64,000 bases of DNA, from contig OZ271833.1 in the NCBI GenBank assembly GCA_965601665.1, positions 682,001 to 746,000 on the forward strand, given 5' to 3'. Under the pieces are notes generated by a model. It did no database searches. It had not been told where the DNA came from and worked only from the letters and a program-made list of their open reading frames with translations. Positions within the stretch are counted from its first letter, which is position 1; every line of letters begins with the position of its first letter. Made by a program: the position numbers and the translations under genes. The stretch comes from JANQNX01 sp965601665. Lineage in GTDB: Bacteria > Pseudomonadota > Gammaproteobacteria > Eutrophobiales > Eutrophobiaceae. Shown here one piece after another: positions 16,433-25,838 of this stretch.

Positions 16433-16920
16433 TAGATAGACAACTCGGTCTGATGACGATGCAGATTATGATCATTGATACATTCGACAGCGTCGATCGC
16501 AGCAAGATAATCCCTGGGTAATGCGTGTTCCATCGCACCACGTAACACGTGCTCCTTGTACCAGCTAAAAGGCTGGATTGCCGGTTCCACCCTCATGGAA
16601 ATGTAAGTCAATGCTTCAATCCTGCCGCCACGTGTAGGTGCTACCTCGACAATGCATTCCTCGTAGCCGATACCAAGACTTTCACATCTATCCAGCACCG
16701 GTTTTTCGTCGGGATTTATTTCAAATAGTACGCCATGGACTACGTGTTGGTTGTTGCCGGTAAATAATGCATTACACTTTGCCGAATTATCTTTTTCGCT
16801 GGCATGATGAAAAAAGAGCTGGTGTTGGCGCAAAGTGGCGATATCAATTTTTTTTGCAGAGGGTGTTCTGGCGCACAAACGCGCTGTCGACATATTTGAA
16901 CCGTAGGAAAAGTAATACAC
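16372..16920 (-). CDS. Gamma-glutamylcyclotransferase-like (AIG2/GGCT fold) protein
   Basis: This 182-residue protein begins YYFSYGSNMS, the substrate-loop motif of the GGCT family, followed by FHHASEKDNSAKCNAL, VHGVLFEIN and an acidic LDRCESLGIGYEE segment with the likely catalytic Glu. Homologues produce 5-oxoproline from gamma-glutamyl compounds. Its 3' end overlaps the S9 peptidase gene on the opposite strand by 61 bases. It lies 34 bases after the isocitrate dehydrogenase gene and may share its transcript. Confidence 0.85.
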   Translation of the reverse strand: MYYFSYGSNMSTARLCARTPSAKKIDIATLRQHQLFFHHASEKDNSAKCNALFTGNNQHVVHGVLFEINPDEKPVLDRCESLGIGYEECIVEVAPTRGGRIEALTYISMRVEPAIQPFSWYKEHVLRGAMEHALPRDYLAAIDAVECINDHNLHRHQTELSIYYSSTTGSTSSGQSKPKICE

Positions 16921-16954
16921 TGATTCCTTCAGTTCTCTATGCGAGGCATGGTAT

Positions 16955-17980
16955 TCAGGGATCGAGGTTCTGGATGACAGCCGTCGTGTATTCGCTGGTG
17001 TTGGCGGTGCCTTTCAGGTCCCCGGTGCGTGTTTCAGGTTTTGCCATGCAGCGCTTGATGGAATCACGCAGGCGATCGCCAAGCGGTTTTTCGCCAACGT
17101 GATCCAGCATCATGGCAGAAGCCAGTAATAGTGCAGTGGGGTTGGCAATGCCTTTGCCCGCAATGTCAGGCGCTGTGCCATGTACGGCTTCAAAAATGGC
17201 TGCATCTTTTCCAATATTACCACCTGGTGCCAGTCCCAATCCGCCAATCAGGCCGGCAATTTCGTCAGACAGGATATCGCCGAACATATTGGTCGTAAGT
17301 ATCATGTCAAATTGGGAAGGATTGGTGACGAGTTGCATGGCCGTATTATCAACAATGCGGTCTTCAATAATTAATTTGCCCTCGTACTCCTTGCTAACGT
17401 CGCGCGCAGTTTCAAGAAACAGACCGGTCAATTTTTTTAATATGTTGGCCTTATGCACAATAGTGACTTTCTCACGACCGTTCTTGATGGCGTAATCAAA
17501 GGTAAATTTTGCTATACGGCGACAACCTGACCGCGTAATGATGCCAGAAGCTTCCGCGACGGCCCTGGGATCATCATCAATGGGTATAAAATGTTCGACG
17601 CCGACATATAGTCCCTCGGTGTTTTCACGAACCAGCACAATATCTATATTGTCATAGGCACGACGCGTGTGTAGATAGGACACTGCCGGGCGAATATTTG
17701 CATAAAGCTTGAATTCTTCCCTTAGACGCACATTGGCTGATCGGAAGCCCTGGCCAATGGGTGTCTCTAGTGGCGCTTTTAAAGCCAGTCGAGTTTGTCG
17801 AATATTATCCAGCATTGGCTGTGGCAAGGGATCACCACTTTCTTCAACAGCGCACATGCCTGCCTTGAAATGTTGCCAGTCAAATTTAGCGCCAAGGGCT
17901 TCCAGTATTGCGAGTGTTGATTCAAGTATCTCGGGACCAATGCCGTCACCTTCAATCAACGTTGCAGGTGTGTTCTTAAT
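16955..17980 (-). CDS. NAD-type isocitrate/isopropylmalate-family dehydrogenase, apparent ATT start
   Basis: This 341-residue beta-decarboxylating dehydrogenase is most like NAD-dependent isocitrate dehydrogenase of the TCA cycle. Motifs are LIEGDGIGPE, GFRSANVRLREEFKLYANIRP, VRENTEGLYVGVEH, the metal-site region NMFGDILSDEIAGLIGGLGLAPGGNIG, and EAVHGTAPDIAGKGIANP. No ATG or GTG gives the usual N-terminus. An ATT at 17980 lies 7 bases after a strong AGGGGAG and yields MKNTPATLIEGDGIG, the normal family beginning. An in-frame TAG at 17993-17995 rules out anything longer. TTG at 17959 would delete the first strand and has no ribosome site. Assignment to isocitrate rather than another 2-hydroxy diacid rests on overall resemblance. 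Confidence 0.88.
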   Translation of the reverse strand: MKNTPATLIEGDGIGPEILESTLAILEALGAKFDWQHFKAGMCAVEESGDPLPQPMLDNIRQTRLALKAPLETPIGQGFRSANVRLREEFKLYANIRPAVSYLHTRRAYDNIDIVLVRENTEGLYVGVEHFIPIDDDPRAVAEASGIITRSGCRRIAKFTFDYAIKNGREKVTIVHKANILKKLTGLFLETARDVSKEYEGKLIIEDRIVDNTAMQLVTNPSQFDMILTTNMFGDILSDEIAGLIGGLGLAPGGNIGKDAAIFEAVHGTAPDIAGKGIANPTALLLASAMMLDHVGEKPLGDRLRDSIKRCMAKPETRTGDLKGTANTSEYTTAVIQNLDP

Positions 17981-17987
17981 AGTGTCT

Positions 17988-17994
17988 CTCCCCT
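17988..17994 (-). promoter_or_regulatory. Ribosome binding site deciding the ATT start of the isocitrate dehydrogenase
   Basis: AGGGGAG on the minus strand is a near-perfect Shine-Dalgarno sequence. It is 7 bases from ATT (17978-17980) and 28 bases from the first TTG. No ATG, GTG or CTG in frame lies at a usable distance. Confidence 0.7.
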
Positions 17995-18040
17995 AAAGAG
18001 TGAACGTACTTAATTATGAAAATAATACCAGCGGAAATGA

Positions 18041-20173
18041 TTACATATTGTGCAATGGTGGGGAAGGTTGATTTTTTGCTTCAACCGTACGTGTATCGAC
18101 TTTGTTGTTGACGGGCGGGGCGATCAGATCATTGAGAATCTCGGCCGTTTCCTGCAATAAGATATCCAATGGTTCTTCCTCTTCATCTATCGCGCCGTCA
18201 TTTTCCGCCTCGAGTTCATCATCAGTAAGTGGAGGTAAACCTTTAGCCGCACGCATGGCGTTCTGGATTTCTTTTTTTGCAGTCACAAGTTTTTTACGTT
18301 CCTGTTTGCGCTTGCTTTCGAGCAGTGAGATCTCGGTTTTTGTACTGGCTTCCCGCTTCAGTTCAATATCTTCAATGAGCAACTGGAATAGTTCATCGTT
18401 CTGAATACGTTTTTTATGTTCCTCGAGTGCTAATTCAAAAATATCAATTGGTGCGCTGGCAGGGTAATATCTCGCTGGTTTGACCTTGTCCCATGGTAGC
18501 GCGTTTTCATAGGCACGTTCGCCCTGCGCTTCGGAATCAATCACAGTAGGAAATATGATGTCAGGCACCACGCCCTTGTATTGGTTGCTGCCACCGCTGA
18601 CACGGAAAAACTGGGCAATGGTAGTTTTTAAACGGCCATGGTCGTCACTGCTGTCCTTAATAAAACGGTTTAGATCAATGACATTCTGCACGGTGCCCTT
18701 GCCAAAAGTAGGTTCCCCAATGATGATACCGCGTCGATAATCCTGTATGGCACCGGCAAAAATTTCGGAAGCAGAAGCACTGTCACCATCGACCAGAACA
18801 GCAAGAGGCCCGGGATAAACAATACCCGGTTCCGGGTCATAGTTAATATCAACCCTCCCTGATGCATCTTTGGTTTGTACAACTGGTCCCCTGTCGATAA
18901 ACAGGCCAGTCAATTCAAGTGCCTCTGAAAGTGAGCCGCCACCGTTACCGCGTAAATCAATAATAAGGCCGTCTATGCCTTCAACCTGCATGTTCTTGAT
19001 CAATCTTCTAACATCACGCGATGTACTCTTGTAATTTTTATCGCCCTCGGCCTGGGCGGCAAAATCAATGTAGAAGGTGGGTAAATCGATCACACCAATC
19101 CTCGATTTACTCTCTGGTAGTTCAATTATCTGTGAACTCGCATCCTGTTCTTCCAGCCTAATCTTGTCTCTGGTCAGAGTAACGATCTTGGTAGGTCCTT
19201 CAACACCCGCACCTTTGGGTAGTAACTCGAGTTTGATCCTGGTGCCCTTGGGGCCGCGAATTAGATCAACAACGTCGTCCAGTCGCCAACCGATAACGTC
19301 AACCAACTCATCAGAACCCTGTTGGCCTACTGCAATAATTTTATCGTCTACCTTGATTTCACCGCTTAGCGCAGCCGGTCCACCCGTGATGACTTTGACA
19401 ACCTGTGTGTAATCACTTTCGGCTCGTAAAACAGCTCCGATCCCTTCCAGTGAAAGACGCATGCTGATATCAAAGTTCTCCGACGTGCGCGGGGAGAAAT
19501 AGGCGGTATGAGGTTCAACTGATGTAGTGTATGCATTGATGAAGGATTGAAACACATCGCTCGCATTAAGCTGAAACGTACTGTTACGTATCCTGGTGTA
19601 ACGTTTATTGAGTGTATCCCTGATTTCTTCAGTTTCTTTACCTGCAAGCTTCAGATTGAGAAAATCATTCTTGACGCGTTTCCGCCAGATCTCATTCATT
19701 TCTTTTTTGTCAATGGCCCAGCCTGCCTCGCGTCGGTCAAATCGGTAAGTTTCATCCTTATCAAAAGTAAAATCCGAATTAAGCGTATCCAATGCGAAAC
19801 TGATGCGTTCATCAACTCTTGTTCGATAACGTTTGAAAATATCGAAGGCAGGACCAAGGTTGGCATTCTCTATCGCGTCATCTATGCGATAACGGTATTT
19901 TTCAAATTCATCGACGTCAGCCTGCAGGAAATAAACCCTGTTCTGGTCAAGGTTTTCAAAATAATGATCGAATATAGAGGATGATAGCTGATCATCCAGC
20001 TGCATTTTCTTGTAGTGATACGTTGTTAGTATATGTGTTATGAGTTCACTGGCGCGTATGTGCTTGGTTTCAGGACTTAAATCAGCAAGCGCAACTTCCT
20101 GATATTCAGCGCGGCTCGCAGAACTGAAAATCAGTGCCAGTAGCAACAGGGGTATGAAAGATTTCTTCAACAT
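18041..20173 (-). CDS. prc: Carboxy-terminal processing (tail-specific) protease Prc
   Basis: Prc is a periplasmic serine protease that trims and degrades proteins from the C-terminus. With the ATG at 20173 the product is about 710 residues and starts with a signal peptide (KKSFIPLLLLALIFSSASRA). A PDZ domain follows near residue 230 (FDISMRLSLEGIGAVLRAESDYTQVVKVITGGPAA). The catalytic Ser is in DGDSASASEIFAGAIQDY and the Lys in GEPTFGKGTVQ. The C-terminal extension is long, charged and helical, as in enterobacterial Prc. A longer reading from TTG at 20200 is less likely. Confidence 0.93.
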   Translation of the reverse strand: MLKKSFIPLLLLALIFSSASRAEYQEVALADLSPETKHIRASELITHILTTYHYKKMQLDDQLSSSIFDHYFENLDQNRVYFLQADVDEFEKYRYRIDDAIENANLGPAFDIFKRYRTRVDERISFALDTLNSDFTFDKDETYRFDRREAGWAIDKKEMNEIWRKRVKNDFLNLKLAGKETEEIRDTLNKRYTRIRNSTFQLNASDVFQSFINAYTTSVEPHTAYFSPRTSENFDISMRLSLEGIGAVLRAESDYTQVVKVITGGPAALSGEIKVDDKIIAVGQQGSDELVDVIGWRLDDVVDLIRGPKGTRIKLELLPKGAGVEGPTKIVTLTRDKIRLEEQDASSQIIELPESKSRIGVIDLPTFYIDFAAQAEGDKNYKSTSRDVRRLIKNMQVEGIDGLIIDLRGNGGGSLSEALELTGLFIDRGPVVQTKDASGRVDINYDPEPGIVYPGPLAVLVDGDSASASEIFAGAIQDYRRGIIIGEPTFGKGTVQNVIDLNRFIKDSSDDHGRLKTTIAQFFRVSGGSNQYKGVVPDIIFPTVIDSEAQGERAYENALPWDKVKPARYYPASAPIDIFELALEEHKKRIQNDELFQLLIEDIELKREASTKTEISLLESKRKQERKKLVTAKKEIQNAMRAAKGLPPLTDDELEAENDGAIDEEEEPLDILLQETAEILNDLIAPPVNNKVDTRTVEAKNQPSPPLHNM

Positions 20174-20275
20174 ATGTTTACAGTTATCCAAGGTGAGCAA
20201 CTGGAAATCCAGTGCCTAGCATAATATTAGTAACAAAAGGCGGCAATTGTCCGGCTTAAGTTAATACCTACAGCG

Positions 20276-20743
20276 TTAGTTGCTGTAACTGTGGTTTTTG
20301 TTCTGGCTGAGCTGCTGTATTTGTCGGATTCTCGATGAAATTTCATCCGCCTTGCGTTTGTCACCGCCAAGGAAAGCAGGTGCTTCACGATAATAATCCA
20401 TTAAATCATCAAGATAGACCACATTGTTAGGATCGAGTTTAACTGCGGACTGCAGATGGTCCCGCGTCTTCCTTGCAAAATCCATGGCCTTGAACCAGTT
20501 TACTGTCTGTGCGGCACGACCATAGCTTTTGGCGATTACATGATGGTATTCGGCATTATCGGGATCGGCAGCGATAGCATCCTTCAACAGTGCTATTACC
20601 TGTTGGTAATCTCCGGCCTCGTACATGGATCTGACTGTCTCGATTGGGGATAAGCCGTCGGTTGATGCCGCCAGGACATGCATGGCATTTAACAACGCTG
20701 CCACCAATACGAGTAATTTTATGAAAGATTTACAGGCCATCAT
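20276..20743 (-). CDS. Exported TPR-like protein
   Basis: This protein of about 155 residues has a signal peptide (FIKLLVLVAALLNAMHVLA) and TPR-type helices (YEAGDYQQVIALLKDAIAADPDNAEYHHVIAKSYGRA, then DHLQSAVKLDPNNVVYLDDLMDYY). It is 21 bases downstream of the FKBP gene and probably in its transcript. The start could be either of two adjacent ATGs (20743 or 20740). Function unknown. Confidence 0.75.
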   Translation of the reverse strand: MMACKSFIKLLVLVAALLNAMHVLAASTDGLSPIETVRSMYEAGDYQQVIALLKDAIAADPDNAEYHHVIAKSYGRAAQTVNWFKAMDFARKTRDHLQSAVKLDPNNVVYLDDLMDYYREAPAFLGGDKRKADEISSRIRQIQQLSQNKNHSYSN

Positions 20744-20764
20744 GATCAAAAAAGTACGATCAGT

Positions 20765-21439
20765 CTATTGAATTTCCAGTAGTTCGATATCGAACAACAA
20801 TGTCGAGTTAGGGCCTATAACGTTACCTGCACCGCGGCTGCCGTAAGCAAGATCAGATGGAACAGCTATTTGCCACTTGGCGCCCACTTTCATCAACTGC
20901 AGTGCTTCTTGCCAGCCCTGGATAACCCTGTTGACGCCCAATGCAGCTGGTTCACCCCGGGAATAAGAGCTATCGAACTCGGTACCGTCCAGCAGGGTAC
21001 CCTTGTAATGGACAACAACCGTATCATCCGCCGTCGGGGAAGGTCCTTGACCTGCTGTTATGACCTTGTATTGCAGGCCACTATCCAGCTCTGTAACGCC
21101 TTCGCGATTCTTGTTATCAGCCAGGTATTGTTTGCCTTGTTGCAGATTGTTGTCGGCTTTCTGCGCACGTTGTTGTTGCTCTTGCTGCTGGTAAGCGGTC
21201 AATATTTGCTGCATTTCATCCATGTTCATGCGCAATTCCTTATCAGAAAGAATATCCTCTACGGCCTGCATAAATGCCGGTATATCCACATCGATATCCT
21301 GTCGGGTCACGGTCTGGCCGAAGAATACACCCATTGAATAACTCAGCTTCTGCTTATCGCTTCCAAGGCTGGTCTCTGCAATTGAACCAAGACTGGTTGT
21401 CAGCAGCGCCAGCGCTGCAATAGCGTTCAAAATCTTCAT
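20765..21439 (-). CDS. FKBP-type peptidyl-prolyl cis-trans isomerase (Mip/FkpA-like)
   Basis: This periplasmic folding catalyst starts at the ATG at 21439, preceded by GAGG at 6 bases. The 224-residue product has a signal peptide (NAIAALALLTTSLGSIA) and an N-terminal dimerisation domain (KQKLSYSMGVFFGQTV, a long Gln-rich helix). The C-terminal FKBP domain carries VVHYKGTLLDGTEFDSSYSRGEPA, VIQGWQEALQLMKVGAKWQIAVPSDLAYG and NSTLLFDIELLEIQ. The two-domain build is that of Mip/FkpA/FklB. Confidence 0.93.
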   Translation of the reverse strand: MKILNAIAALALLTTSLGSIAETSLGSDKQKLSYSMGVFFGQTVTRQDIDVDIPAFMQAVEDILSDKELRMNMDEMQQILTAYQQQEQQQRAQKADNNLQQGKQYLADNKNREGVTELDSGLQYKVITAGQGPSPTADDTVVVHYKGTLLDGTEFDSSYSRGEPAALGVNRVIQGWQEALQLMKVGAKWQIAVPSDLAYGSRGAGNVIGPNSTLLFDIELLEIQ

Positions 21440-21522
21440 AAAGATCCTCAAATTTCAGGGATTCACAGCAGGATGGTTGTAAATATCAAACCTTAAGACC
21501 TCGGATTATACGCATAGTTGCG

Positions 21523-22509
21523 TCATTCAGCCATGCAAGATACCGATTCCAATGCATTTTTTAACATTTCAGCGCTTTTTTCTGCTGAATTGGCGTGCCC
21601 ATCGGACAATATTCGGCGATATTTTCGTGCACCCGGCTGCGATTGGAACAGGCCGATTACGTGCCTTGACATGTTTTTTAGTCGTTCACCACGCCGGGTT
21701 TGTTCCAGCATGTAATCGCAATAGCGATTGAAAATCACCGTTCTGCTCGGGCATGGTGTGGCAGGGCCATACAGTTTCTGTTCCAATGTAGTCAGCCAAT
21801 ACGGGTTTTGGTAGGCAGCCCGTCCAATCATGACACCATCAACGTGATCCAGCGCGGCTTGTACCTGTTGTAACTCTGTCAGGCCACCGTTAAGCACGAT
21901 ATTCAACGCCGGGAAGTCCTGCTTGATTTTGTGGACGCGAGGATAGTTCAGCGGCGGGATTTCACGGTTTTCCTTCGGACTGAGTCCGGACAAGATGGCC
22001 TTGCGCGCATGGATGATAAATGTGTGGCAGCCGGCGTCAGCGATCCGGGAAATAAAGTCCGACAGGAAGGCATAATTGTCCTGGTCATCAATACCTATCC
22101 GGGTTTTCACGGTGACCGGTATGCTGACTTTATTGCCAATCGCTGCAACACAATCCGCTACCAGATCCGGATTTGACATCAGGCAGGCGCCAAACTGGCC
22201 GTTTTGTACCCGGTCGCTAGGACAACCAATATTCAGGTTAATCTCGTCATAACCCTCGTCTTCAGCCATAACTGCACAGCTGGCAAGCTGTTCGGGATTG
22301 CTGCCACCCAACTGGATGGCAACCGGATGTTCAATCTCGTTAAATTGCAGAAAGCGTTTTCGTTCGCCGTGGATGAGGGCACCAGTTGTGATCATCTCCG
22401 TGTACAGTAGGGCAGATGGCGTGAGCAAGCGCATCAGGTAACGGAAATGGCGATCACTGTGGTCCATCATCGGCGCAATACACAGTCGGTGTTGAAAAGG
22501 TATGGTCAT
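21523..22509 (-). CDS. dusA: tRNA-dihydrouridine(20/20a) synthase DusA
   Basis: This FMN enzyme reduces U20/U20a in the tRNA D-loop. The 328-residue product shows CIAPMMDHSDRHFRYLMR, TEMITTGALIHG, the active-site Cys in NLNIGCPSDRVQNGQFGACLM, VKTRIGIDD, FIIHARKAILSGLSPKENREIPPLNY and GVMIGRAAYQNPY. These are specific to DusA rather than DusB or DusC. Its start overlaps the stop of mutH by one base, so the two are co-translated. It is the last gene of map-glnD-mutH-dusA. Confidence 0.95.
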   Translation of the reverse strand: MTIPFQHRLCIAPMMDHSDRHFRYLMRLLTPSALLYTEMITTGALIHGERKRFLQFNEIEHPVAIQLGGSNPEQLASCAVMAEDEGYDEINLNIGCPSDRVQNGQFGACLMSNPDLVADCVAAIGNKVSIPVTVKTRIGIDDQDNYAFLSDFISRIADAGCHTFIIHARKAILSGLSPKENREIPPLNYPRVHKIKQDFPALNIVLNGGLTELQQVQAALDHVDGVMIGRAAYQNPYWLTTLEQKLYGPATPCPSRTVIFNRYCDYMLEQTRRGERLKNMSRHVIGLFQSQPGARKYRRILSDGHANSAEKSAEMLKNALESVSCMAE

Positions 22510-23174
22510 TATTTGTCCACGTTATTCAGGATTTGACGCGTAAAGCTGGTACGCAAGTAAAACCCCCTTGGCAGCGTCACGTTGTTCGTCTCAGCCTGAT
22601 TGTAATCAATGGTGTTAGCTGTTGCATTTGCAGCCTTTGGTCTGATTTGCAGATATTTGCCCATGCTTGATGTCACTTCCGCTATGTTTCCCATGCTGAT
22701 CATGTCTGTGATTTCCCGCCAGTCTTCATGCAGTTGCTGTTCCTGTACGCGATCTGGTTTCCATAATATCGGATTGCCAATATGCCTGGCCCCAATAGCG
22801 ATGCTGTTATCAGCTTCATAGGGTATCCATAACACATGCGCGAGCTTTGTTTTTACCAGCGATTGTTCCCACTCACCAAGGACGCCGCGTTCCAGTTGCA
22901 CAACGCAAACATAAGTGGATTCCTTTGGCATACCATGCCGGTTCAGGGGAAGTGTCTTCAACTCGATGCCCAATCGGACGAAGTCCGGTTCAGGTCTTGA
23001 TCCTGCAGTAGCACCCAGTTCCAGTTCAAGTAAATTTCCCAGCCAACCCTTGGCATGTTTTAAAGAGTCGGGAACTGGTAGGGCATGCTGTGTTGCCAGC
23101 TGTTGCAGACTTTTTCCAGTCAGATTATTGGCTCGATCAAGCAGTTCCTTTTCCGAGGCAGGAGCACTGACCAT
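22509..23174 (-). CDS. mutH: DNA mismatch repair endonuclease MutH
   Basis: MutH nicks the unmethylated strand at hemimethylated GATC sites in methyl-directed mismatch repair. The 221-residue product has the catalytic pattern D-x6-E-x-K in PDFVRLGIELKTLPL, an upstream Glu in LGNLLELELGA, and the length of E. coli MutH. Its presence limits the host to Dam-methylating gammaproteobacteria. It starts 9 bases after glnD. Confidence 0.95.
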   Translation of the reverse strand: MVSAPASEKELLDRANNLTGKSLQQLATQHALPVPDSLKHAKGWLGNLLELELGATAGSRPEPDFVRLGIELKTLPLNRHGMPKESTYVCVVQLERGVLGEWEQSLVKTKLAHVLWIPYEADNSIAIGARHIGNPILWKPDRVQEQQLHEDWREITDMISMGNIAEVTSSMGKYLQIRPKAANATANTIDYNQAETNNVTLPRGFYLRTSFTRQILNNVDK

Positions 23175-23183
23175 GATGAATAC

Positions 23184-25832
23184 TTACTTGGACAGGGTTT
23201 CCACGATGGTGTTTTTAAGGCACTCAAATATAACCTTGTCATGAACGGGCTGGTCTTCCTTGGTGCGAATGTAAAATATGTCCTCGGCCCGTTCGCCCAA
23301 CGTGGCAATCTTTGCACCTAGCAGTCTGACACCACAATGTGACATGGCCGTTCCTATCCGTGATAACACACCGGGTCTGTCTATCGTTAATACTTCCATG
23401 ATCGTTCGATTATTCTTTTCATCCTGGTTGAAAATAACCTGTGTAGGAATATCGAAACTCCTTAATTGCCTTCTCTCTACGAAATTGGTCAATTTAGGCT
23501 GCTCATCGCTGTTTAACAAGGCGGTTTCAATTCGCTCGCGTATTTCGTGCTGTCTCTCGCGTCCACGCACCATGCTATTGTCGTCCTCGAGCACCACGTA
23601 GGTATCCAGGGTGAAGTCTTTTTTGCTGAGGATGATTTTGGCATCAACTACACTCAGTCCCAACTGCTCAATCACCTTGGTTGTGGAAGCAAAAATATGG
23701 TCGCGATTTTTGAGGTAAACGAATATCAGCGTGCCACCGCGGCCTGAAGAGTTCTTTACCATGACCAGTGGTCTGCTCTTGTTCCTGTGTTTAATAATGC
23801 CATCGACATGCCAGACGATCTCTTCCTTGTCATGGCGCAGAAAGTATTCCTGTGGGAAGGTTTTCCACACATCATTAATCAGTTCTTCTTTCAGCCCCTT
23901 ATCCTGTAGCAGGGTTAGCGCTTCTTCTTTGACATCTTTAAGGCGTGCGTTCTTGAATACCGGCGCCTCGTTGCCACGCCTCAGTTCACGGCTTGTCCTG
24001 CGGTAGAGTTTGGTTAACAGCGTTCCTTTCCAGCTATTCCAGAGTTCCGGGTTGGTTGCACAAATGTCAGCGATAGTGAGTACATGCAGATAATTCAAAT
24101 GCATTTCATCGCGAACCGTACGGGCAAATTTACTGATGACTTCCGGATCGTCCAGGTCCTCGCGTTGCGCTGTACGCGACATTAACAAGTGATTATCAAC
24201 CAGCCATCCCACCAGTTTGGCATCAAAGTCGCTCAGTGAATGTCGTTTGCAAAAATCAATGGCGTCCTTGGCACCCAGTTTTGAGTGATCGCCACCACGA
24301 CCCTTGGCGATGTCGTGGAACAGGCCAGCCAGATACAGTAATTCTCTTTTGGGTAGTTTTTTAGTAACGATCTCATGACATAACGGGAATGTTTCTCCCG
24401 CTTCCTTAAGGCCAAGGCGCCGCATGTTTTGAATGACCTTCAGCGTATGTTCATCAACAGTGTAAATATGAAACATGTCAAACTGCATCAGGCCTTCGAT
24501 ACGTGCGAATTCGGGTAGATATGCACCCAGTACGCCGTAACGGTGCATCTGCCTTAGTTTATGTCCTACCAGGTTAGGTTGCTTGATGATTTCCATGAAC
24601 AGGCTGCGATTGCGTATGTCCTGCCGGTATCGACTCTTGATTAGATACAGGTGGTCACGGACCGCGCGAATTGTGCTGGCACGTACACCCTTTATCCTGG
24701 GATCCTGCTGCATGACCAGGAACAGTTCCAGTAATGCGAATGGCTGCTTCAGGAAAACATTTTTATTTTTTATTTCTATGTAATCGTTACGTTTCTGGAA
24801 GCGCGGATTGATCGAGACTATTTTTTCCCTGCGCTTACTGTACAGGATGTCTTCTTCGAAATGTTGTAACAACATTTCATTCAAGCGACTGATATCACGG
24901 ATGGTAATGAAAAAGCGCTTCATAAACGCTTCGATGCCGGTATTCGCTTCACCGACAAACCCCAGTTGCTCCGCCACGTTACGTTGATATTCGAATAACA
25001 GGCGGTCCTCGCGGCGATTGTTCAGCATGTGTAAAGCAAAACGGATACGCCAGATGAAATTTCTGCCATTTACCAGCAGTTTGAATTCGTCGGCCGTCAG
25101 GAAACGCTTCTTGACCAGGGTTTTTATATCGATGGTATTGAAGTGGCGCAAGATCACCCAGCCAATCATCTGTATATCCCTGAGACCGCCGGGCGACTCC
25201 TTTACATTGGGTTCAAGTTTGTGAGCAGAGTCACTGTATTTTTCATGACGCTCCTGTTGCTCTGCCAGTTTACCGGCAAAAAATTTACGGGTTGGCCATA
25301 TCTTGGCAGGAGATATCGCTTTCAACATGGCGTCGTGTAATTCACGACTACCGCACAGGAATCTCGACTCCATGACATTGGTAATAACGGTGATATCTTT
25401 TTTTGATTCCTGCTTGCACTCCTTGACGGTTCTCACGCTGTGGCCAACTTCAAGGCCGAAATCCCAAAGAAAAACCAGGAACTGCTCCAGTTGTTTTTTT
25501 TCTTCCTTACCAGTGCGCGGCTTCTCCAGAATCATCAAGTCGATATCAGAATTGAGGATTAATTCCTTCCTGCCATAACCACCAACGGCCACGAGGCAAA
25601 ACCGGTCTGACTTGATGAAAATTTTCCATGCCTCTGACAGTAATCGGTCAACCAGCCATACCTGTTTCTCGACAATCGATTCGATATCTTCATTAGCCTT
25701 GAACAGGGTGATCAGGTAGTCATAGCCTGACTGCAGGCTCTGTTTGAAAACCGGCAGGGGATTGCCTGCCTCTTTCAGGGCACGGCGGAATTCCGTCTTG
25801 TTAAATAGTAAATTGGTCGCGGGCTGTGTCAC
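23184..25832 (-). CDS. glnD: [Protein-PII] uridylyltransferase/uridylyl-removing enzyme GlnD
   Basis: GlnD senses glutamine and sets the uridylylation state of PII proteins. The 882-residue product has the nucleotidyltransferase motif GGYGRKELILNSDIDLMIL near residue 85 and the GlnE-like linker. Its HD phosphohydrolase domain carries HDIAKGRGGDHS near residue 515. Two C-terminal ACT domains follow (GGTLIFVYLKNRDHIFAS and MEVLTIDRPGVLSRIGTAM). It starts 6 bases after map. Confidence 0.97.
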   Translation of the reverse strand: MTQPATNLLFNKTEFRRALKEAGNPLPVFKQSLQSGYDYLITLFKANEDIESIVEKQVWLVDRLLSEAWKIFIKSDRFCLVAVGGYGRKELILNSDIDLMILEKPRTGKEEKKQLEQFLVFLWDFGLEVGHSVRTVKECKQESKKDITVITNVMESRFLCGSRELHDAMLKAISPAKIWPTRKFFAGKLAEQQERHEKYSDSAHKLEPNVKESPGGLRDIQMIGWVILRHFNTIDIKTLVKKRFLTADEFKLLVNGRNFIWRIRFALHMLNNRREDRLLFEYQRNVAEQLGFVGEANTGIEAFMKRFFITIRDISRLNEMLLQHFEEDILYSKRREKIVSINPRFQKRNDYIEIKNKNVFLKQPFALLELFLVMQQDPRIKGVRASTIRAVRDHLYLIKSRYRQDIRNRSLFMEIIKQPNLVGHKLRQMHRYGVLGAYLPEFARIEGLMQFDMFHIYTVDEHTLKVIQNMRRLGLKEAGETFPLCHEIVTKKLPKRELLYLAGLFHDIAKGRGGDHSKLGAKDAIDFCKRHSLSDFDAKLVGWLVDNHLLMSRTAQREDLDDPEVISKFARTVRDEMHLNYLHVLTIADICATNPELWNSWKGTLLTKLYRRTSRELRRGNEAPVFKNARLKDVKEEALTLLQDKGLKEELINDVWKTFPQEYFLRHDKEEIVWHVDGIIKHRNKSRPLVMVKNSSGRGGTLIFVYLKNRDHIFASTTKVIEQLGLSVVDAKIILSKKDFTLDTYVVLEDDNSMVRGRERQHEIRERIETALLNSDEQPKLTNFVERRQLRSFDIPTQVIFNQDEKNNRTIMEVLTIDRPGVLSRIGTAMSHCGVRLLGAKIATLGERAEDIFYIRTKEDQPVHDKVIFECLKNTIVETLSK

Positions 25833-25838
25833 AGTAAG

